NCBI RefSeq assembly: GCF_017742235.1
Contig: NZ_JAGHKQ010000004.1
Span: 244,915 to 308,914 of the forward strand
Length of the DNA: 64,000 nt
From: Bacillus sp. 165
Lineage (GTDB): Bacteria; Bacillota; Bacilli; Bacillales; Bacillaceae_G
Reading direction: 5' to 3'
In this document: piece after piece, positions 34,407 through 44,175 of the stretch
Layout: every line of letters starts with the position of its first letter
Numbering within the stretch: position 1 is the stretch's first letter
Position numbers and translations under genes: made by a program
The notes under the pieces: generated by a model
The model's input: only the letters and a program-made list of their open reading frames with translations
What the model was told of the DNA's origin: nothing
Databases searched by the model: none

Positions 34407-34919
34407 TTAATAAACAGGCACCCAGCCTTCGCTCGTAACAAAAATACGAACGGCAACGACTTTTCGATCATCTTGCAATGTAAAATAGTGACGTGTATTT
34501 TCAGGAACGGAAATGAGGTCACCGGGTTCCAACTCGACGTCGAAGAAACGGCCGTCTTTTCCTTGGATGATGAAAATACCGTGACCGCTGACGATCAAGC
34601 GAACTTCATCATCAGTATGGTGATGTTCCCGCTGGAAATTTTCTAATAGCTGATCTAAGTTTGGTGTGGCGTCAGACAGAGAAATAACATCACTTGCTTT
34701 ATATCCCCGGCGCTCGGAAATATTCGAAATCTCTTGGTGGAATATTGTTAATATTTCTTCTTTATTTTTATCTGTTAATGCATAGTTTTCTTTCAGGTGG
34801 GCAGGGAGCCTTGTAATATCCCATTTTTCATAGATTACTTCCTGCTTTTCTAAAAATGCAAGAACTTCTTGCTCCTCTTCGATGCGGGTGTTGATTTCAT
34901 GAATACGTATTTGTGCCAT
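34407..34919 (-). CDS. mtnD: Acireductone dioxygenase
   Basis: A 170-residue cupin that converts acireductone and O2 to 2-keto-4-methylthiobutyrate and formate (Fe form). Metal ligands are visible in EHHHTDDEVRLIVSGHGIF (HxHxxxxE) and the later His in NTRHYFTL. Last gene of mtnWXBD, 16 bases after mtnB, with AAGGAGG before ATG. Confidence 0.95.
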   Translation of the reverse strand: MAQIRIHEINTRIEEEQEVLAFLEKQEVIYEKWDITRLPAHLKENYALTDKNKEEILTIFHQEISNISERRGYKASDVISLSDATPNLDQLLENFQREHHHTDDEVRLIVSGHGIFIIQGKDGRFFDVELEPGDLISVPENTRHYFTLQDDRKVVAVRIFVTSEGWVPVY

Positions 34920-34935
34920 GATAGCAGCCTCCTTA

Positions 34936-35559
34936 TTATACTGGAATAGAATGTTTTTGATAGGTTAAAAGGTTTAAATAAAAATTGAATAAAAACTCAT
35001 AGGCTTCCAATCTTCGTTTGGCATCAAAGCTGTCTGTTCCCCAAACAGTAATGCCGTGATTTTTAATTAAAACAGCACCACTGTCTCCTTGAACATATGG
35101 CAGAAAACTGTCTCCGAGCGTAGGAATATGAGCATGGTTAGGAATAATAGGGATACGAATTTCTGCTCCCTCCTCCCAAATGCCTAGTGCTTTTATGATT
35201 TCCTGATCTTTTAGGACTACTTCCTTATCAAAGAGATTTGTAATCACATTGTTATCGACTGTATGAATGTGCAGCACGCATCGGGCATTGGTATTGTTGT
35301 AAATGTGAACATGCAGCAGCGTTTCCGCAGATGGACGTAAATCAGTTTCTAGTACCGGCTTGCCTTCATGGTTTACAAGTAAAAAATCTTCTGGCGTTGT
35401 TTTTGTTTTATCCATTCCGCTTGCCGATATTAAGAAGGTAAGCGGTTCTTCGCTCACTTTAAGGGAAATATTGCCGCTTGTCGCAGGAAACCAATTCCGT
35501 GAAGCGAGTGCTTGCTTTACCTCGCTTAATTCTTGCCAGCATGTAAAGAGTTTTTTCAT
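34936..35559 (-). CDS. mtnB: Methylthioribulose-1-phosphate dehydratase
   Basis: A 207-residue class II aldolase-like protein. Zn ligands lie in LLHVHIYN and VLHIHTVDN with a later His in [20 protein letters not shown] is the phosphate-binding loop. Dehydrates 5-methylthioribulose-1-P to the diketo intermediate. It overlaps mtnX by 4 bases. Confidence 0.94.
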   Translation of the reverse strand: MKKLFTCWQELSEVKQALASRNWFPATSGNISLKVSEEPLTFLISASGMDKTKTTPEDFLLVNHEGKPVLETDLRPSAETLLHVHIYNNTNARCVLHIHTVDNNVITNLFDKEVVLKDQEIIKALGIWEEGAEIRIPIIPNHAHIPTLGDSFLPYVQGDSGAVLIKNHGITVWGTDSFDAKRRLEAYEFLFNFYLNLLTYQKHSIPV

Positions 35560-36215
35560 ATGTTCACCCCCAGTATGCTTTCAAGCTCGATTTGAATATC
35601 AGAAAAAGTTGTAAATGGCGTGTATGTAATATCAAGCTCTTCACATTTAGCAGCAAGAAAATCTCTAGCAAATACTTTGTCTGCGAGTTTAGCCGCTTGC
35701 AGGTCGGTAATGGAATCTCCAATCACGATCTTGTAATCTTCAGACTTGGTCAACTTACGAATGATGGATGGTTTACATAGTCCGCATTCATTCTTGCAGA
35801 TGTTATCACAGCTATGAATCCAATTCACTTGAATGGATGTGCCTGTAAAATCTGCTTCGTTGCAGTAAATGCTGCTGCGATCTATTAAGCTATCTAGCAA
35901 GGGATACACGAAAAAGTCCATGCCGCCGCTTACAACGTAAAATTCCACACGCTGCTTCTGTATAAATTTGATAAACTCTGAAAAGCCTGGGCGGATAAGT
36001 GCTTTTTGTTTTACTGATGTGATCATGTCTTCTTTAAGTGTTGACGGAAGGAGAGCGAACATTTCGGTTACTCCTTCACGAATAGAGATTTCTTGCTGCA
36101 GTACTTTGTTTTTTATACTTTCCGTTTCTGAAGGGCCAAATTGCTTCATAATTGCAACTATGTTATCGCTGTCTGTGATGGTACCGTCAAAGTCGCAAAA
36201 AATTTTGATCGTCAT
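35556..36215 (-). CDS. mtnX: HK-MTPenyl-1-P phosphatase
   Basis: A 219-residue HAD phosphatase: motif [14 protein letters not shown], motif [12 protein letters not shown] and motif [16 protein letters not shown]. The Cys-rich insert ([16 protein letters not shown]) is characteristic of MtnX. Acts after the enolase MtnW in the Bacillus pathway variant that uses separate enolase and phosphatase. Overlaps mtnW and mtnB by 4 bases each. Confidence 0.94.
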   Translation of the reverse strand: MTIKIFCDFDGTITDSDNIVAIMKQFGPSETESIKNKVLQQEISIREGVTEMFALLPSTLKEDMITSVKQKALIRPGFSEFIKFIQKQRVEFYVVSGGMDFFVYPLLDSLIDRSSIYCNEADFTGTSIQVNWIHSCDNICKNECGLCKPSIIRKLTKSEDYKIVIGDSITDLQAAKLADKVFARDFLAAKCEELDITYTPFTTFSDIQIELESILGVNI

Positions 36216-37456
36216 GCTGTCACCTCTTCAGTTGGATTGCCCCATAAATGAAGTGCTTCTTGTAAATATACATTATCACTTGCGCTTAATGATTGACCTT
36301 TTAGTGTTGTATCAATGGCAGCACGGAACGCTTTACCGCCGGCGATGGTTCCTTGAGAGTGGCCATGTACACCGCCGCCTGCATTAATGATGCAATCAAG
36401 ACCGAAGTCGCGCACAAGGAGAGGTACGAGACCTGGATGTATCCCGGCAGATGGCACTGGGAAACTTTTCTTGAATGGTTCTATCTTTGAACGCAACTGC
36501 TCTGCGATACGCAAGGTGTCTGTTTTTTCCATTGCCACACTTCCATACGGAGACGGAAACAAAACAAAGTCTGCACCCGCCTGACGAAGCAGCTTTCCGA
36601 GCAGTAGGGATGGTGATACACCGTAAAACTCAGATGGAATCCAAGCGCCGCTTACTGCTGGATGCGCCATTATCGGTATATGAATATCTGGATCTTCAGC
36701 TAAGGATTGCAGTACATCTATCCCGTAGGAGAATACGTTAAACAATAACGCATCAGCACCGAGAGCGGCCGCTTTTTTCGCTTTTTCTTTTAGCTCGTAT
36801 GTACGGCCTGTAAGGTTTATCGCATATAACGTACGAATACCATGCTCCTCGTAGACCTCACGCAGTACGCCTTGTCCGGTTGTTATACGTTCTTCAAACG
36901 GTGTAAGCGGATTATCAAATAAAATTTCATCGTCTTTTACGATATCCACGCCGCCGAGAGCTTGTTCTTTTAATTGTGTTTGCAAATAGTTCATATCGCG
37001 CCCGATTATTCCTTTAAAAATACTCATTAAAAGGGGACGGTTATGTACCTGAACTAGGTCGCGAATACCTTCAATGCCAAATTTCGGACCAGGGAAAGCT
37101 TCCTTGATATCGTTTGACAGTTCTAAATTCAAGAGTTTAATCTCGCCGTCAAGAGACAGCTTTCCGAATACAGTTGTTAAAATTGCTGGGATATCTGAAC
37201 TAAAATTGACGCTTGGATACTGAATACGTACAAGACCGCGCGTGACTTTTTTACCGAGATAGGCATTTGTCCTTTCATTGTCTTCGAGCTCCTCAATTGA
37301 AAGAATGGAGCCTTTATGTTTTTTTAGCTGCTCCTGCTCTAAGCTAGGCAGATCAGTCCAAGAACCGACCGTTAAGCCAAGAGCGATACCTTCTGCTTTT
37401 TTGATTAAATTATGTGAACTGTCATGAATTAGATAGGTTGCTGTTACTCCGCTCAT
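36212..37456 (-). CDS. mtnW: RuBisCO-like DK-MTP-1-P enolase
   Basis: A 414-residue type IV RuBisCO. The [16 protein letters not shown] loop has the carbamylated Lys and metal Asp/Glu; [20 protein letters not shown] and NAGGGVHGH are further RuBisCO-fold landmarks. Enolises 2,3-diketo-5-methylthiopentyl-1-P; it does not fix CO2. First gene of the operon, controlled by the S-box leader just upstream. AAGGAGG before ATG. Confidence 0.95.
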   Translation of the reverse strand: MSGVTATYLIHDSSHNLIKKAEGIALGLTVGSWTDLPSLEQEQLKKHKGSILSIEELEDNERTNAYLGKKVTRGLVRIQYPSVNFSSDIPAILTTVFGKLSLDGEIKLLNLELSNDIKEAFPGPKFGIEGIRDLVQVHNRPLLMSIFKGIIGRDMNYLQTQLKEQALGGVDIVKDDEILFDNPLTPFEERITTGQGVLREVYEEHGIRTLYAINLTGRTYELKEKAKKAAALGADALLFNVFSYGIDVLQSLAEDPDIHIPIMAHPAVSGAWIPSEFYGVSPSLLLGKLLRQAGADFVLFPSPYGSVAMEKTDTLRIAEQLRSKIEPFKKSFPVPSAGIHPGLVPLLVRDFGLDCIINAGGGVHGHSQGTIAGGKAFRAAIDTTLKGQSLSASDNVYLQEALHLWGNPTEEVTA

Positions 37457-37474
37457 TTTTGACCTCCTTAATAT

Positions 37475-37505
37475 AAAAAACCTCTCGACAAGGAGAGGTT
37501 TTTAT
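37475..37505 (-). terminator. SAM-controlled terminator before mtnW
   Basis: The minus-strand stem AAAAACCTCTC / GAGAGGTTTTTT is the expression platform of the S-box riboswitch. Confidence 0.9.
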
Positions 37506-37511
37506 ACACGT

Positions 37512-37618
37512 TCTCCTCATCTGTCAGCATAATTGCTGCGAGAATTAGCACCGTGCTCCATGTGGAGTCGGTTGCCGGGCTTCGTAGGGCTCGTTCCCTC
37601 TGCCTGCTCTTGATAAGA
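37512..37618 (-). promoter_or_regulatory. SAM-I (S-box) riboswitch of mtnWXBD
   Basis: The minus strand reads CTTATCAAGAGCAGGCAGAGGGA, then GCCC...GCAACC and CACGGTGCTAATTC, ending GACAGATGAGG: all S-box core elements in order. With SAM bound the following terminator forms and mtnWXBD is off. A TTGACAACAT overlapping the mtnE stop is a possible -35, like that of mtnK, but no good -10 is seen. Confidence 0.95.
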
Positions 37619-37671
37619 AATGGATTATAAAATTTTTAATAATTGGATTTTTGCACGATTTGATTATGTTG

Positions 37672-38853
37672 TCAATATTTTTTGAAAATTTCTAATTGTT
37701 CGATTCGTCTTACTGCTTCAATTAGTCGATCCTCTGTATGTAAAAGACCTACGCGGATATAGCCTTCGCCAAATTCACCAAAGCCGATGCCGGGTGCAAC
37801 CGCAACATGAGCTTTTTCCAGTAATAAATCGGCAAACTCTGAGGAAGTATATCCATCAGGAACCGGAAGCCATGCAAAGAAGGATCCTTTTGGCGCAGTT
37901 ACTTGCCAGCCAATATCATGGCACGCGCTTATCAATGCATGCCGCCGTGACTCGTAGCAAGCGTTCAACTCGTCGACACATGTTTGTGAACTTAATAACG
38001 CTGTGCAGGCTGCTTCTTGCACAGCTCCAAACACACTCACATATACGTGGTCTTGCAGTAGATTGATAGCTTCTATGACACTTTCATTTCCAACTGCAAA
38101 AGCAATGCGCCAGCCCGCCATATTGTATGTTTTCGATAACGTATAAATTTCAATTCCGGTGTCTTTTGCACCTTCAGCCTCTAAGAAGCTAACAGGCTTT
38201 TTACCATCAAAGCCAATTGCGCCGTATGCGAAGTCGTGAACGACTAAGATGTCATGCTTATTGGCAAAAGATACAGTTTTTTCGAAAAAATCCTTTGTTG
38301 CCACTGCACCAGTAGGATTGTTAGGATAATTTAAAAACATAAGCTTTGCCAGGTTGGCAGTTTCTGCTGTAATGGAACTGTAGTCTGGTAAAAAGAAATT
38401 TTCAGCTAACAGAGGCATCATTTCCATATGTACTTTAGCAAGTGCAGCACCTGACCAATAGTCTGGATAGCCTGGGTCTGGAACTAAGATAGTATCACCA
38501 GGTTCCGTAAAACAAAGTGGCAATTCAACAAGACCTGCTTTGCCGCCGAATAAAATGGCTACTTGGGTTTCAGGATTTAATTTTACTCCGTATTCCCGCT
38601 CATAAAAAATTGCAACAGCTTCTTTTAAGCTTGGCTGTCCGCGAAATGGAGGATATTTATGATGAACCGGTTGTGCGGCAGCCTTTTGTAATGCTTGTAC
38701 TATATGAAACGGGGTCGGCTGATCAGGATTGCCTTGCCCTAGATTAATAACATCGTGACCTTGTGCTATAACTTTATTCACCTTTTGGACAAGTGAGGCG
38801 AAGAACTGTGTGGGCAGCTCGTGCAAAAGTTGTGATGCTCGAAATTGTTTCAT
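37672..38853 (-). CDS. mtnE: Methionine-salvage aminotransferase
   Basis: A 393-residue fold-type I PLP aminotransferase. FLNYPNNPTGAVA binds PLP, the Schiff-base Lys is in YTLSKTYNMAGWRIAF, and the C-terminal Arg in GYIRVGLL binds the substrate carboxylate. Amination of 2-keto-4-methylthiobutyrate yields methionine. It is divergent from mtnU (100 bases) and lies upstream of the mtnW S-box, whose terminator could also stop mtnE transcripts. Confidence 0.9.
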   Translation of the reverse strand: MKQFRASQLLHELPTQFFASLVQKVNKVIAQGHDVINLGQGNPDQPTPFHIVQALQKAAAQPVHHKYPPFRGQPSLKEAVAIFYEREYGVKLNPETQVAILFGGKAGLVELPLCFTEPGDTILVPDPGYPDYWSGAALAKVHMEMMPLLAENFFLPDYSSITAETANLAKLMFLNYPNNPTGAVATKDFFEKTVSFANKHDILVVHDFAYGAIGFDGKKPVSFLEAEGAKDTGIEIYTLSKTYNMAGWRIAFAVGNESVIEAINLLQDHVYVSVFGAVQEAACTALLSSQTCVDELNACYESRRHALISACHDIGWQVTAPKGSFFAWLPVPDGYTSSEFADLLLEKAHVAVAPGIGFGEFGEGYIRVGLLHTEDRLIEAVRRIEQLEIFKKY

Positions 38854-38953
38854 ATGTTCACCTCTTCGAAAAATTCTTGCAATTATAGTGCAAAATCATA
38901 TATCGTTATGGGTAGTTTGTAAAGTGAAAGTTTTAAAATGTGGGGGTGAAAGG

Positions 38954-39733
38954 ATGAAAATAGCTTGTTTACAGCTAGATATTGCCTTTGGTGATATTGA
39001 TAGAAATATAGAAAATGTGAAACGAGAAATTGAGAAAGCAATGAAGAATGAGCCGGATGTACTTGTACTGCCGGAATTATGGACAACGGGCTATGACTTA
39101 ACTCGTTTAGATGCACTTGCAGATGAAGAAGGTAAAAAATCTAAGAAGCTGCTAGCAGGGCTTGCTAGAGATTATAAAGTGAATATCGCAGGTGGTTCGA
39201 TTGCCAAACGTACGGAACTAGGTGTTACAAATACAATGTATGTCTATACAAGGCAAGGGGAACTTGCTGGAGAATATAGCAAAGTGCATTTATTCCAGCT
39301 GATGGAGGAGCATAAATTTTTAGTTGCGGGAGACGGAACGGGACATTTTGAGCTAGACGGTACTCCATGTGCAGGATTGATTTGCTATGATATTCGTTTT
39401 CCAGAATGGGTACGGACACATACAGTAAACGGTGCAAAAGTGGTGTTTGTAGCAGCAGAGTGGCCATTGGCTCGTTTAACTCATTGGCGTACATTGCTAA
39501 TTTGCCGTGCAATCGAAAATCAATGCTATATTGTGGCATGTAATCGTGCTGGAAGAGACCCTAATAATATATTTGCAGGACATTCCCTCGTAATTGATCC
39601 ATGGGGAGAAGTGGTGGCGGAAGCTGGTGAGAAGCAGGAAATTCTGCAGGCGAAGCTCGATTTTACAAAGATTGAAGAGGTGCGCCGCGGAATCCCGGTG
39701 TTTGAGGACCGCCGGCCGGAGTTATATAAATAA
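38954..39733 (+). CDS. mtnU: Nitrilase-family omega-amidase
   Basis: A 259-residue carbon-nitrogen hydrolase with catalytic triad Glu in LPELWTTGYD, Lys in EYSKVHLF and Cys in GLICYDIRFPEW. It removes ammonia from the 2-oxo acid amide left by glutamine-dependent transamination, supporting MtnE. ATG 38954 is preceded by GGGGGTGAAAGG; the upstream open frame overlaps mtnE antisense and is discarded. Confidence 0.88.
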   Translation: MKIACLQLDIAFGDIDRNIENVKREIEKAMKNEPDVLVLPELWTTGYDLTRLDALADEEGKKSKKLLAGLARDYKVNIAGGSIAKRTELGVTNTMYVYTRQGELAGEYSKVHLFQLMEEHKFLVAGDGTGHFELDGTPCAGLICYDIRFPEWVRTHTVNGAKVVFVAAEWPLARLTHWRTLLICRAIENQCYIVACNRAGRDPNNIFAGHSLVIDPWGEVVAEAGEKQEILQAKLDFTKIEEVRRGIPVFEDRRPELYK

Positions 39734-39756
39734 AATAACTGATAATCAAAAAGTTG

Positions 39757-39786
39757 TTGACAACATTTTGAACGAATTGGTATAGT
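39757..39786 (+). promoter_or_regulatory. mtnKA promoter
   Basis: TTGACA and TATAGT are separated by 18 bases, about 35 bases before the S-box aptamer. Confidence 0.8.
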
Positions 39787-39822
39787 GTTCATCAGAATCT
39801 TTTAATTTTTAAAAAAATAGTA

Positions 39823-39961
39823 CTCTTATCAAGAGCAGGCAGAGGGACTTGGCCCGATGAAGCCCAGCAACCGACCGTAATACCATTGTGAAATGGGGCG
39901 CGATTTGCGCCTGTAAGGCACGGTGCTAATTCCACCAGAATTTTTTCTGGACAGATAAGAG
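39823..39961 (+). promoter_or_regulatory. SAM-I (S-box) riboswitch of mtnKA
   Basis: The P1 stem CTCTTATC / GATAAGAG is perfect. Inside are AGAGCAGGCAGAGGGACTTGG, GATGAAGCCCAGCAACC and GCACGGTGCTAATTCC, the canonical S-box core. It controls the terminator downstream. Confidence 0.96.
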
Positions 39962-39978
39962 GGGAGAAGAATGTCTTC

Positions 39979-40010
39979 AAACCTCTTTCGATGATGAAAG
40001 GGGTTTTTCT
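39979..40010 (+). terminator. SAM-controlled terminator before mtnK
   Basis: The stem AAACCTCTTTC / GAAAGGGGTTT with a 6-base loop and T run, between the aptamer and mtnK. Confidence 0.9.
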
Positions 40011-40043
40011 TATGGGAAACCCCAGATTAAGGGGGAGAAATTA

Positions 40044-41231
40044 ATGACAACTTATAAGCCGTTAACAGAAGAAGCTGCGATTCAATTGGCAACGCAACTA
40101 GGATATTTTACAGAGGATGCAGCTGTTATTTGTGAAGAAATTGGAGATGGAAACCTGAATCTAGTATTTCATATAGAGGATGGAAAGAAAGGGATTATTA
40201 TCAAGCAAGCGTTGCCGTATGCGAAGGTTGTGGGTGAAAGCTGGCCGCTGTCGTTAAAACGGGCGACTATTGAAAGTAATGCGCTTCGTACATTTGCAAA
40301 ATACGTACCAGACTTTGTTCCAAAAGTATATTATCACAATGAAGAGCTTGCAGTTACTGTCATGGAGGATTTATCTCGCTTAATGATTGCTAGAAAAGGA
40401 TTAATTGAAGGGGAAGAGTATCCGCTTTTATCTGAACATATTGGTACATATACAGCGAAAACATTATTTTATACATCAGATTTTGGATTGCAGGCATTTG
40501 AAAAACGTGAGTTAGATGGTCAGTTTGTGAATCCGGACTTATGTAAAATTACAGAAGATTTAGTTTTTACTGATCCGTTTGCTGACTATGAAACGAACGA
40601 TTTTGAGCCGGAGTTGCAGCCTGTTATTCATTCTTTATGGAAGGATAAAAGCTTGAAACTACAAGCAGCCCGCTTAAAATATAAGTTTTTAACGAGAAAA
40701 GAAGCGCTGATACACGGCGATTTACATACGGGAAGCATTTTTGCTTCAGAAACGGAAACAAAGGTGATTGATCCAGAATTTGCGACATTCGGACCTATTG
40801 GCTTTGATTTAGGGCAGTTTTTTGCAAATTTATTACTCAATGCAGTTTCACGAACAGAGGAAAAGAGAGAGAGTATATTTTATCATATCGAGAATACATG
40901 GAAGGTATTTGAAGAAACGTTTACGCAGTTGTGGGAAGAAGAAGGGGTCGAAGTGTATACGAAAACGAAAGAGTGGCTGCCGTCAGTTTTACAACATATA
41001 TTTGAGGATGCAGTTGGGTTTGCTGGATGTGAAATAGTGCGCCGAACCATTGGGCTAGCACATGTGGCAGACTTAGATAGCATTGAAAATAAAGAAGATA
41101 GGTTAAGAGCAAAGACGCATGCTTTACATCTTGGCAAAGCGTTACTTGTTCAGGAAAATACATCAGTTAATACAGGCTTGTTCCGCTATCTGTTTGAGAG
41201 AACACTGCAACGAAAGGAAGTACAAGTGTGA
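40044..41231 (+). CDS. mtnK: Methylthioribose kinase
   Basis: A 395-residue protein-kinase-like sugar kinase: [11 protein letters not shown] (nucleotide loop), IIIKQALPY (Lys), catalytic [13 protein letters not shown] and metal site [17 protein letters not shown]. Phosphorylates 5-methylthioribose, the first committed step of salvage. AAGGGGGAG before ATG; overlaps mtnA by 4 bases. Confidence 0.95.
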   Translation: MTTYKPLTEEAAIQLATQLGYFTEDAAVICEEIGDGNLNLVFHIEDGKKGIIIKQALPYAKVVGESWPLSLKRATIESNALRTFAKYVPDFVPKVYYHNEELAVTVMEDLSRLMIARKGLIEGEEYPLLSEHIGTYTAKTLFYTSDFGLQAFEKRELDGQFVNPDLCKITEDLVFTDPFADYETNDFEPELQPVIHSLWKDKSLKLQAARLKYKFLTRKEALIHGDLHTGSIFASETETKVIDPEFATFGPIGFDLGQFFANLLLNAVSRTEEKRESIFYHIENTWKVFEETFTQLWEEEGVEVYTKTKEWLPSVLQHIFEDAVGFAGCEIVRRTIGLAHVADLDSIENKEDRLRAKTHALHLGKALLVQENTSVNTGLFRYLFERTLQRKEVQV

Positions 41232-42274
41232 GCACAGTATTTAGTATTCCGCGTTCTGTAACATGGAACGATAATTCGATTATTTTATTAAATCAAACGA
41301 AGCTTCCAACCCAAGTGGAGTATAAGCATTTGCGTACACTGGAAGAAGTATGGAAAAGTATTGTAGATTTAGAAGTGCGCGGTGCGCCGGCTATCGGCAT
41401 TACATCGGCCTTTGGCTTGGCTTTGGCGGCGAAACAATACGAGACGAACGATATGGAGTTATTTTTGAACTGGCTATGGAGAGATCGAAATTATTTAGCC
41501 AGTTCTCGTCCGACAGCGGTGAATTTATTTTGGGCATTAGATCGAGTGACGGCGAGTGCAGCCTCGTCGCTAACAGTGAAGGAAGCGAAATTATGTGTCG
41601 AGGAAGAAGCACTTCGCATTCAGCAAGAAGATGAGGAGGTATGCCGCATAATTGGAGAACATGCGCTTACTTTATTGGGTGAGGGGGACAGTGTGTTAAC
41701 TATTTGTAATGCGGGAAGTATCGCAACAGCACGTTATGGTACAGCGTTAGCCCCGTTTTATATCGCAAAACAAAGAGGAATAGAGTTAAAGGTGTACGCA
41801 AGTGAAACGCGGCCAGTGCTGCAAGGAGCGAGGCTTACAGCTTGGGAGCTCCAACAAGCAGGGGTAGATGTAACCCTTATTACCGATAACATGGCAGCCC
41901 ATACGATTAGAGAAAAAGGGATTCGTGCCATCATCGTAGGAGCAGATCGCATCGTGGCAAACGGTGATACAGCCAATAAAATAGGAACATTCGGCCTAGC
42001 AATTTTAGCAAAGTATTTTAACATTCCGTTTTATGTGGCTGCTCCATTATCGACGTTCGATTCAACGTTGGCAACAGGAGATGAAATCGTAATAGAAGAA
42101 CGAAGAGAAGAAGAGGTAACACATATTCAAGGAACACGTGTGGCTCCTGAAGGAATCAGTGTGTATAACCCTGCATTCGATGTGACACCTAATGAACTGA
42201 TTACAGCAATTATTACTGAAAAAGGAATTATCCGTGGAAATTATAAAGAAGAGATTCAAGCGTTAATAGGATGA
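41228..42274 (+). CDS. mtnA: Methylthioribose-1-phosphate isomerase
   Basis: A 348-residue eIF2B-alpha-like aldose isomerase. Landmarks are [18 protein letters not shown] (catalytic Arg region), [18 protein letters not shown] with the active-site Cys, and [17 protein letters not shown] with the active-site Asp. Converts MTR-1-P to methylthioribulose-1-P. GTG start inside mtnK's end. Confidence 0.95.
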   Translation: MSTVFSIPRSVTWNDNSIILLNQTKLPTQVEYKHLRTLEEVWKSIVDLEVRGAPAIGITSAFGLALAAKQYETNDMELFLNWLWRDRNYLASSRPTAVNLFWALDRVTASAASSLTVKEAKLCVEEEALRIQQEDEEVCRIIGEHALTLLGEGDSVLTICNAGSIATARYGTALAPFYIAKQRGIELKVYASETRPVLQGARLTAWELQQAGVDVTLITDNMAAHTIREKGIRAIIVGADRIVANGDTANKIGTFGLAILAKYFNIPFYVAAPLSTFDSTLATGDEIVIEERREEEVTHIQGTRVAPEGISVYNPAFDVTPNELITAIITEKGIIRGNYKEEIQALIG

Positions 42275-42357
42275 GCAAAAGAGTTTTTAGAGGATAGCTG
42301 CAAATAATCCGAAACAGGAGGTAATTACGCTGTTTATAGTTGTCATGTGTAGAAAAT

Positions 42358-42390
42358 AAAAAAGACGGAGTTTTTCGCTCCGTCTTTTTT
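42358..42390. terminator. mtnKA terminator
   Basis: The stem AAAAAAGACGGAG / CTCCGTCTTTTTT with a 7-base loop. Confidence 0.9.
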
Positions 42391-42459
42391 ATTAGGTAAA
42401 TAAAGAAACAAGAAAGGCAGCAAGCAGAATAATGGTCCATTTTAAAATTGCAATTGTGA
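42391..42459 (-). pseudogene. Remnant of a third MRILY-type small membrane protein
   Basis: On the minus strand a frame reads ITIAILKWTIILLAAFLVSLFT then stop, resembling the second half of the 51-residue protein just upstream (FIIIKWVFILFTAAVIG). It lacks a start codon and ribosome binding site. It looks like a duplicated, truncated copy. Confidence 0.4.
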
Positions 42460-42615
42460 TTAGCCCCGTTTAAACAGCGAAATTGCAAAATATCCTATCA
42501 CAGCTGCTGTAAATAGAATGAAAACCCATTTGATGATAATGAACGCTGCTCCAATTACAAATTTTAAAAGAAATAAAAGTAATATACCAACTAAAATGAT
42601 ATATAAAATTCGCAT
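42460..42615 (-). CDS. Small membrane protein (51 aa), MRILY type
   Basis: Starts at ATG 42615 after AAGGAGCGACTGAAA. Two hydrophobic segments: MRILYIILVGILLLFLLKFVIG and IKWVFILFTAAVIGYFAISLF, ending KRG. The N-terminus is nearly the same as that of the 21-residue protein upstream, indicating duplication. Function unknown. Confidence 0.65.
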   Translation of the reverse strand: MRILYIILVGILLLFLLKFVIGAAFIIIKWVFILFTAAVIGYFAISLFKRG

Positions 42616-42648
42616 TTTCAGTCGCTCCTTGTGATTGTTTCCGCAAAA

Positions 42649-42714
42649 CTAGAAAATTAAACGAAGTAAAAAGATGATTAAAAGGCCGATTAGTATATAG
42701 TATAAGATTCTCAT
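42649..42714 (-). CDS. Tiny membrane peptide (21 aa), MRILY type
   Basis: ATG 42714 with AAGGAGTGATTTCG upstream encodes MRILYYILIGLLIIFLLRLIF, a single hydrophobic helix with one Arg near the end. It shares the first ten residues pattern with the 51-residue protein next door. The good ribosome binding site supports translation. Confidence 0.5.
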   Translation of the reverse strand: MRILYYILIGLLIIFLLRLIF

Positions 42715-42882
42715 CGAAATCACTCCTTATATTTTTTATTAGTATGTACAGTTACTTATAATATATTTGATTTAAAATGGAAAGCTTTGTAATAGTACAT
42801 TAAAAACCCATTATGAAAAGAACAAGTTATATATAAAGTGCAGGTTTTAGTGATAAAAGGAAAAAGAAGGGAGGGTTAGGCG

Positions 42883-43035
42883 ATGAATGAGTGGATTCCG
42901 CTTGTCAGCGAAGTAGGGTTTCCCATTGTTGTTACGCTGTATTTGCTTCATAGAATTGAAGGTAAGCTTAACGACGTAATTACGGCCATCGAAAAGCTTG
43001 CACGGTATACTTCAGAGAGTCGAAACGCTTCGTAA
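42883..43035 (+). CDS. YvrJ-family protein (50 aa)
   Basis: 50 residues: a hydrophobic segment EVGFPIVVTLYLLHRIEGKL followed by an amphipathic helix DVITAIEKLARYT. The pattern W-IPL...GFPI.VT.YLL.RIE.KL is the YvrJ family of Bacillus. AAGAAGGGAGGG before ATG. Function unknown; in holin-like size range, but no adjacent endolysin. Confidence 0.85.
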   Translation: MNEWIPLVSEVGFPIVVTLYLLHRIEGKLNDVITAIEKLARYTSESRNAS

Positions 43036-43044
43036 AGGAGTCTA

Positions 43045-43341
43045 TTATCCTAAAAAGGGAGCGGCAATCAATAGCAAAATAGAACAACAAATCAGTATAA
43101 GTGAAAGCGGTTTTTGGAGCTTTTTCTTCTTTTTGCCACTGTACCATCCGGAAAACTGCAGCTTATTTCGATAAAGGACAAATAAAAGCAATAAAGCAGC
43201 TGCTCCCACAATTAGGTTGTATGCACTAGAGTCTACGTGTAATCCTATAGCTTCATAGAAGAAAGTAATACAGTTGCTAAGTAATCTTCCTAAAATGATA
43301 AGTATAAGAACAATGCGGATGAGTTCCAGTGAGAAACCCAC
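43045..43341 (-). CDS. Membrane protein (98 aa)
   Basis: GTG 43341 after AAAGGGGGA. Three hydrophobic segments (LIRIVLILIILGRLL, LIVGAAALLLLFVLY, LSLILICCSILLLIAAPFL) with a basic loop GKKKKKLQK. No family recognised. Convergent with yvrJ. Confidence 0.6.
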   Translation of the reverse strand: MGFSLELIRIVLILIILGRLLSNCITFFYEAIGLHVDSSAYNLIVGAAALLLLFVLYRNKLQFSGWYSGKKKKKLQKPLSLILICCSILLLIAAPFLG

Positions 43342-43420
43342 TTTGTTATATCCCCCTTTAAATATAGATTGCTTATTAGATAGTTTCGACGGGGTGTGCG
43401 TTGTATCCTTTGATCAAAGA

Positions 43421-43454
43421 CATCTCCCATGTTCATTAATGGACATGGGAGATG
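43421..43454. repeat. Perfect 12-bp inverted repeat
   Basis: CATCTCCCATGT / ACATGGGAGATG with a 10-base centre and no T tract. It lies in the gap between the divergent membrane protein and DinB genes and could be an operator or RNA hairpin. Confidence 0.6.
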
Positions 43455-43617
43455 TAACATGTAAGAAAAAGAAAGTTACAACTGGACTTAATTGCATTCG
43501 TCTTTTACATATTAAAGCAATCTAGATATTGTAGTATTTCGTCAAGTTTTTTTAGAAGCATTTTCAAGAGGATTCTGATACAGTAAAAGTGATATTACAT
43601 AGAAGGGATGCGATTGA

Positions 43618-44085
43618 ATGAACAGAATAACTGGGTTAAAACAATTTGATTTGACACGAGGAGCATTATTAAAGTTTATGGAAACATTGGACGCTGAGAC
43701 AGCGGACAAGCAGCCGGAGGGTTTCAATAATACAATTCGTTGGCATATTGGTCACGTGTTGTCAGCAGCGGAATTGTTTATGTTCGGCAGAGAGTTCAAG
43801 CATTTGCCAAGCGAGTATCGAACTCTTTTCGGAAACGGTACAAAACCGTCTGAGTGGACAACTGAAGCACCTTCATTAGAAGTGCTCGTAGTACAGCTAA
43901 AGGAGCAAGTGGAGCGCATCAAAACAATTCCAGCAGAAGTATTTGAAAAAGCACTGCCAGAGCCGTTTTTAGGATTGGAAACAATCGGAGAACTCTATGG
44001 TATGATGTTGTATCACGAAGCTGATCACCTTGGTCAAATGAAAGCGATGAAACGCATCGTCGAAGCCGAAAAAGTGTTGAAGTAG
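43618..44085 (+). CDS. DinB-superfamily protein
   Basis: 155 residues forming a DinB four-helix bundle. The three potential metal His residues are in NTIRWHIGHVLSAAE and MMLYHEADHLGQMKAM. This fold includes bacillithiol-dependent transferases; specific activity unknown. It is transcribed alone, ATG after AGAAGGGATG. Confidence 0.75.
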   Translation: MNRITGLKQFDLTRGALLKFMETLDAETADKQPEGFNNTIRWHIGHVLSAAELFMFGREFKHLPSEYRTLFGNGTKPSEWTTEAPSLEVLVVQLKEQVERIKTIPAEVFEKALPEPFLGLETIGELYGMMLYHEADHLGQMKAMKRIVEAEKVLK

Positions 44086-44123
44086 AAAAAAGCCTGTACA
44101 GCATCGTCTGTATAGGCTTTTTT
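44086..44123 (+). terminator. DinB gene terminator
   Basis: A 16-bp stem AAAAAAGCCTGTACAG / CTGTATAGGCTTTTTT with one G-U pair. Confidence 0.9.
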
Positions 44124-44175
44124 AGAACTCTTATTTTCTAATTAAAAGGTTATAATGAATTAGAGGTGATGATAC

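Noticed and set aside
42883..43035. YvrJ-like protein as part of a phage lysis cassette
   Set aside because: No endolysin or phage gene is nearby; YvrJ-type proteins are ordinary Bacillus genes.
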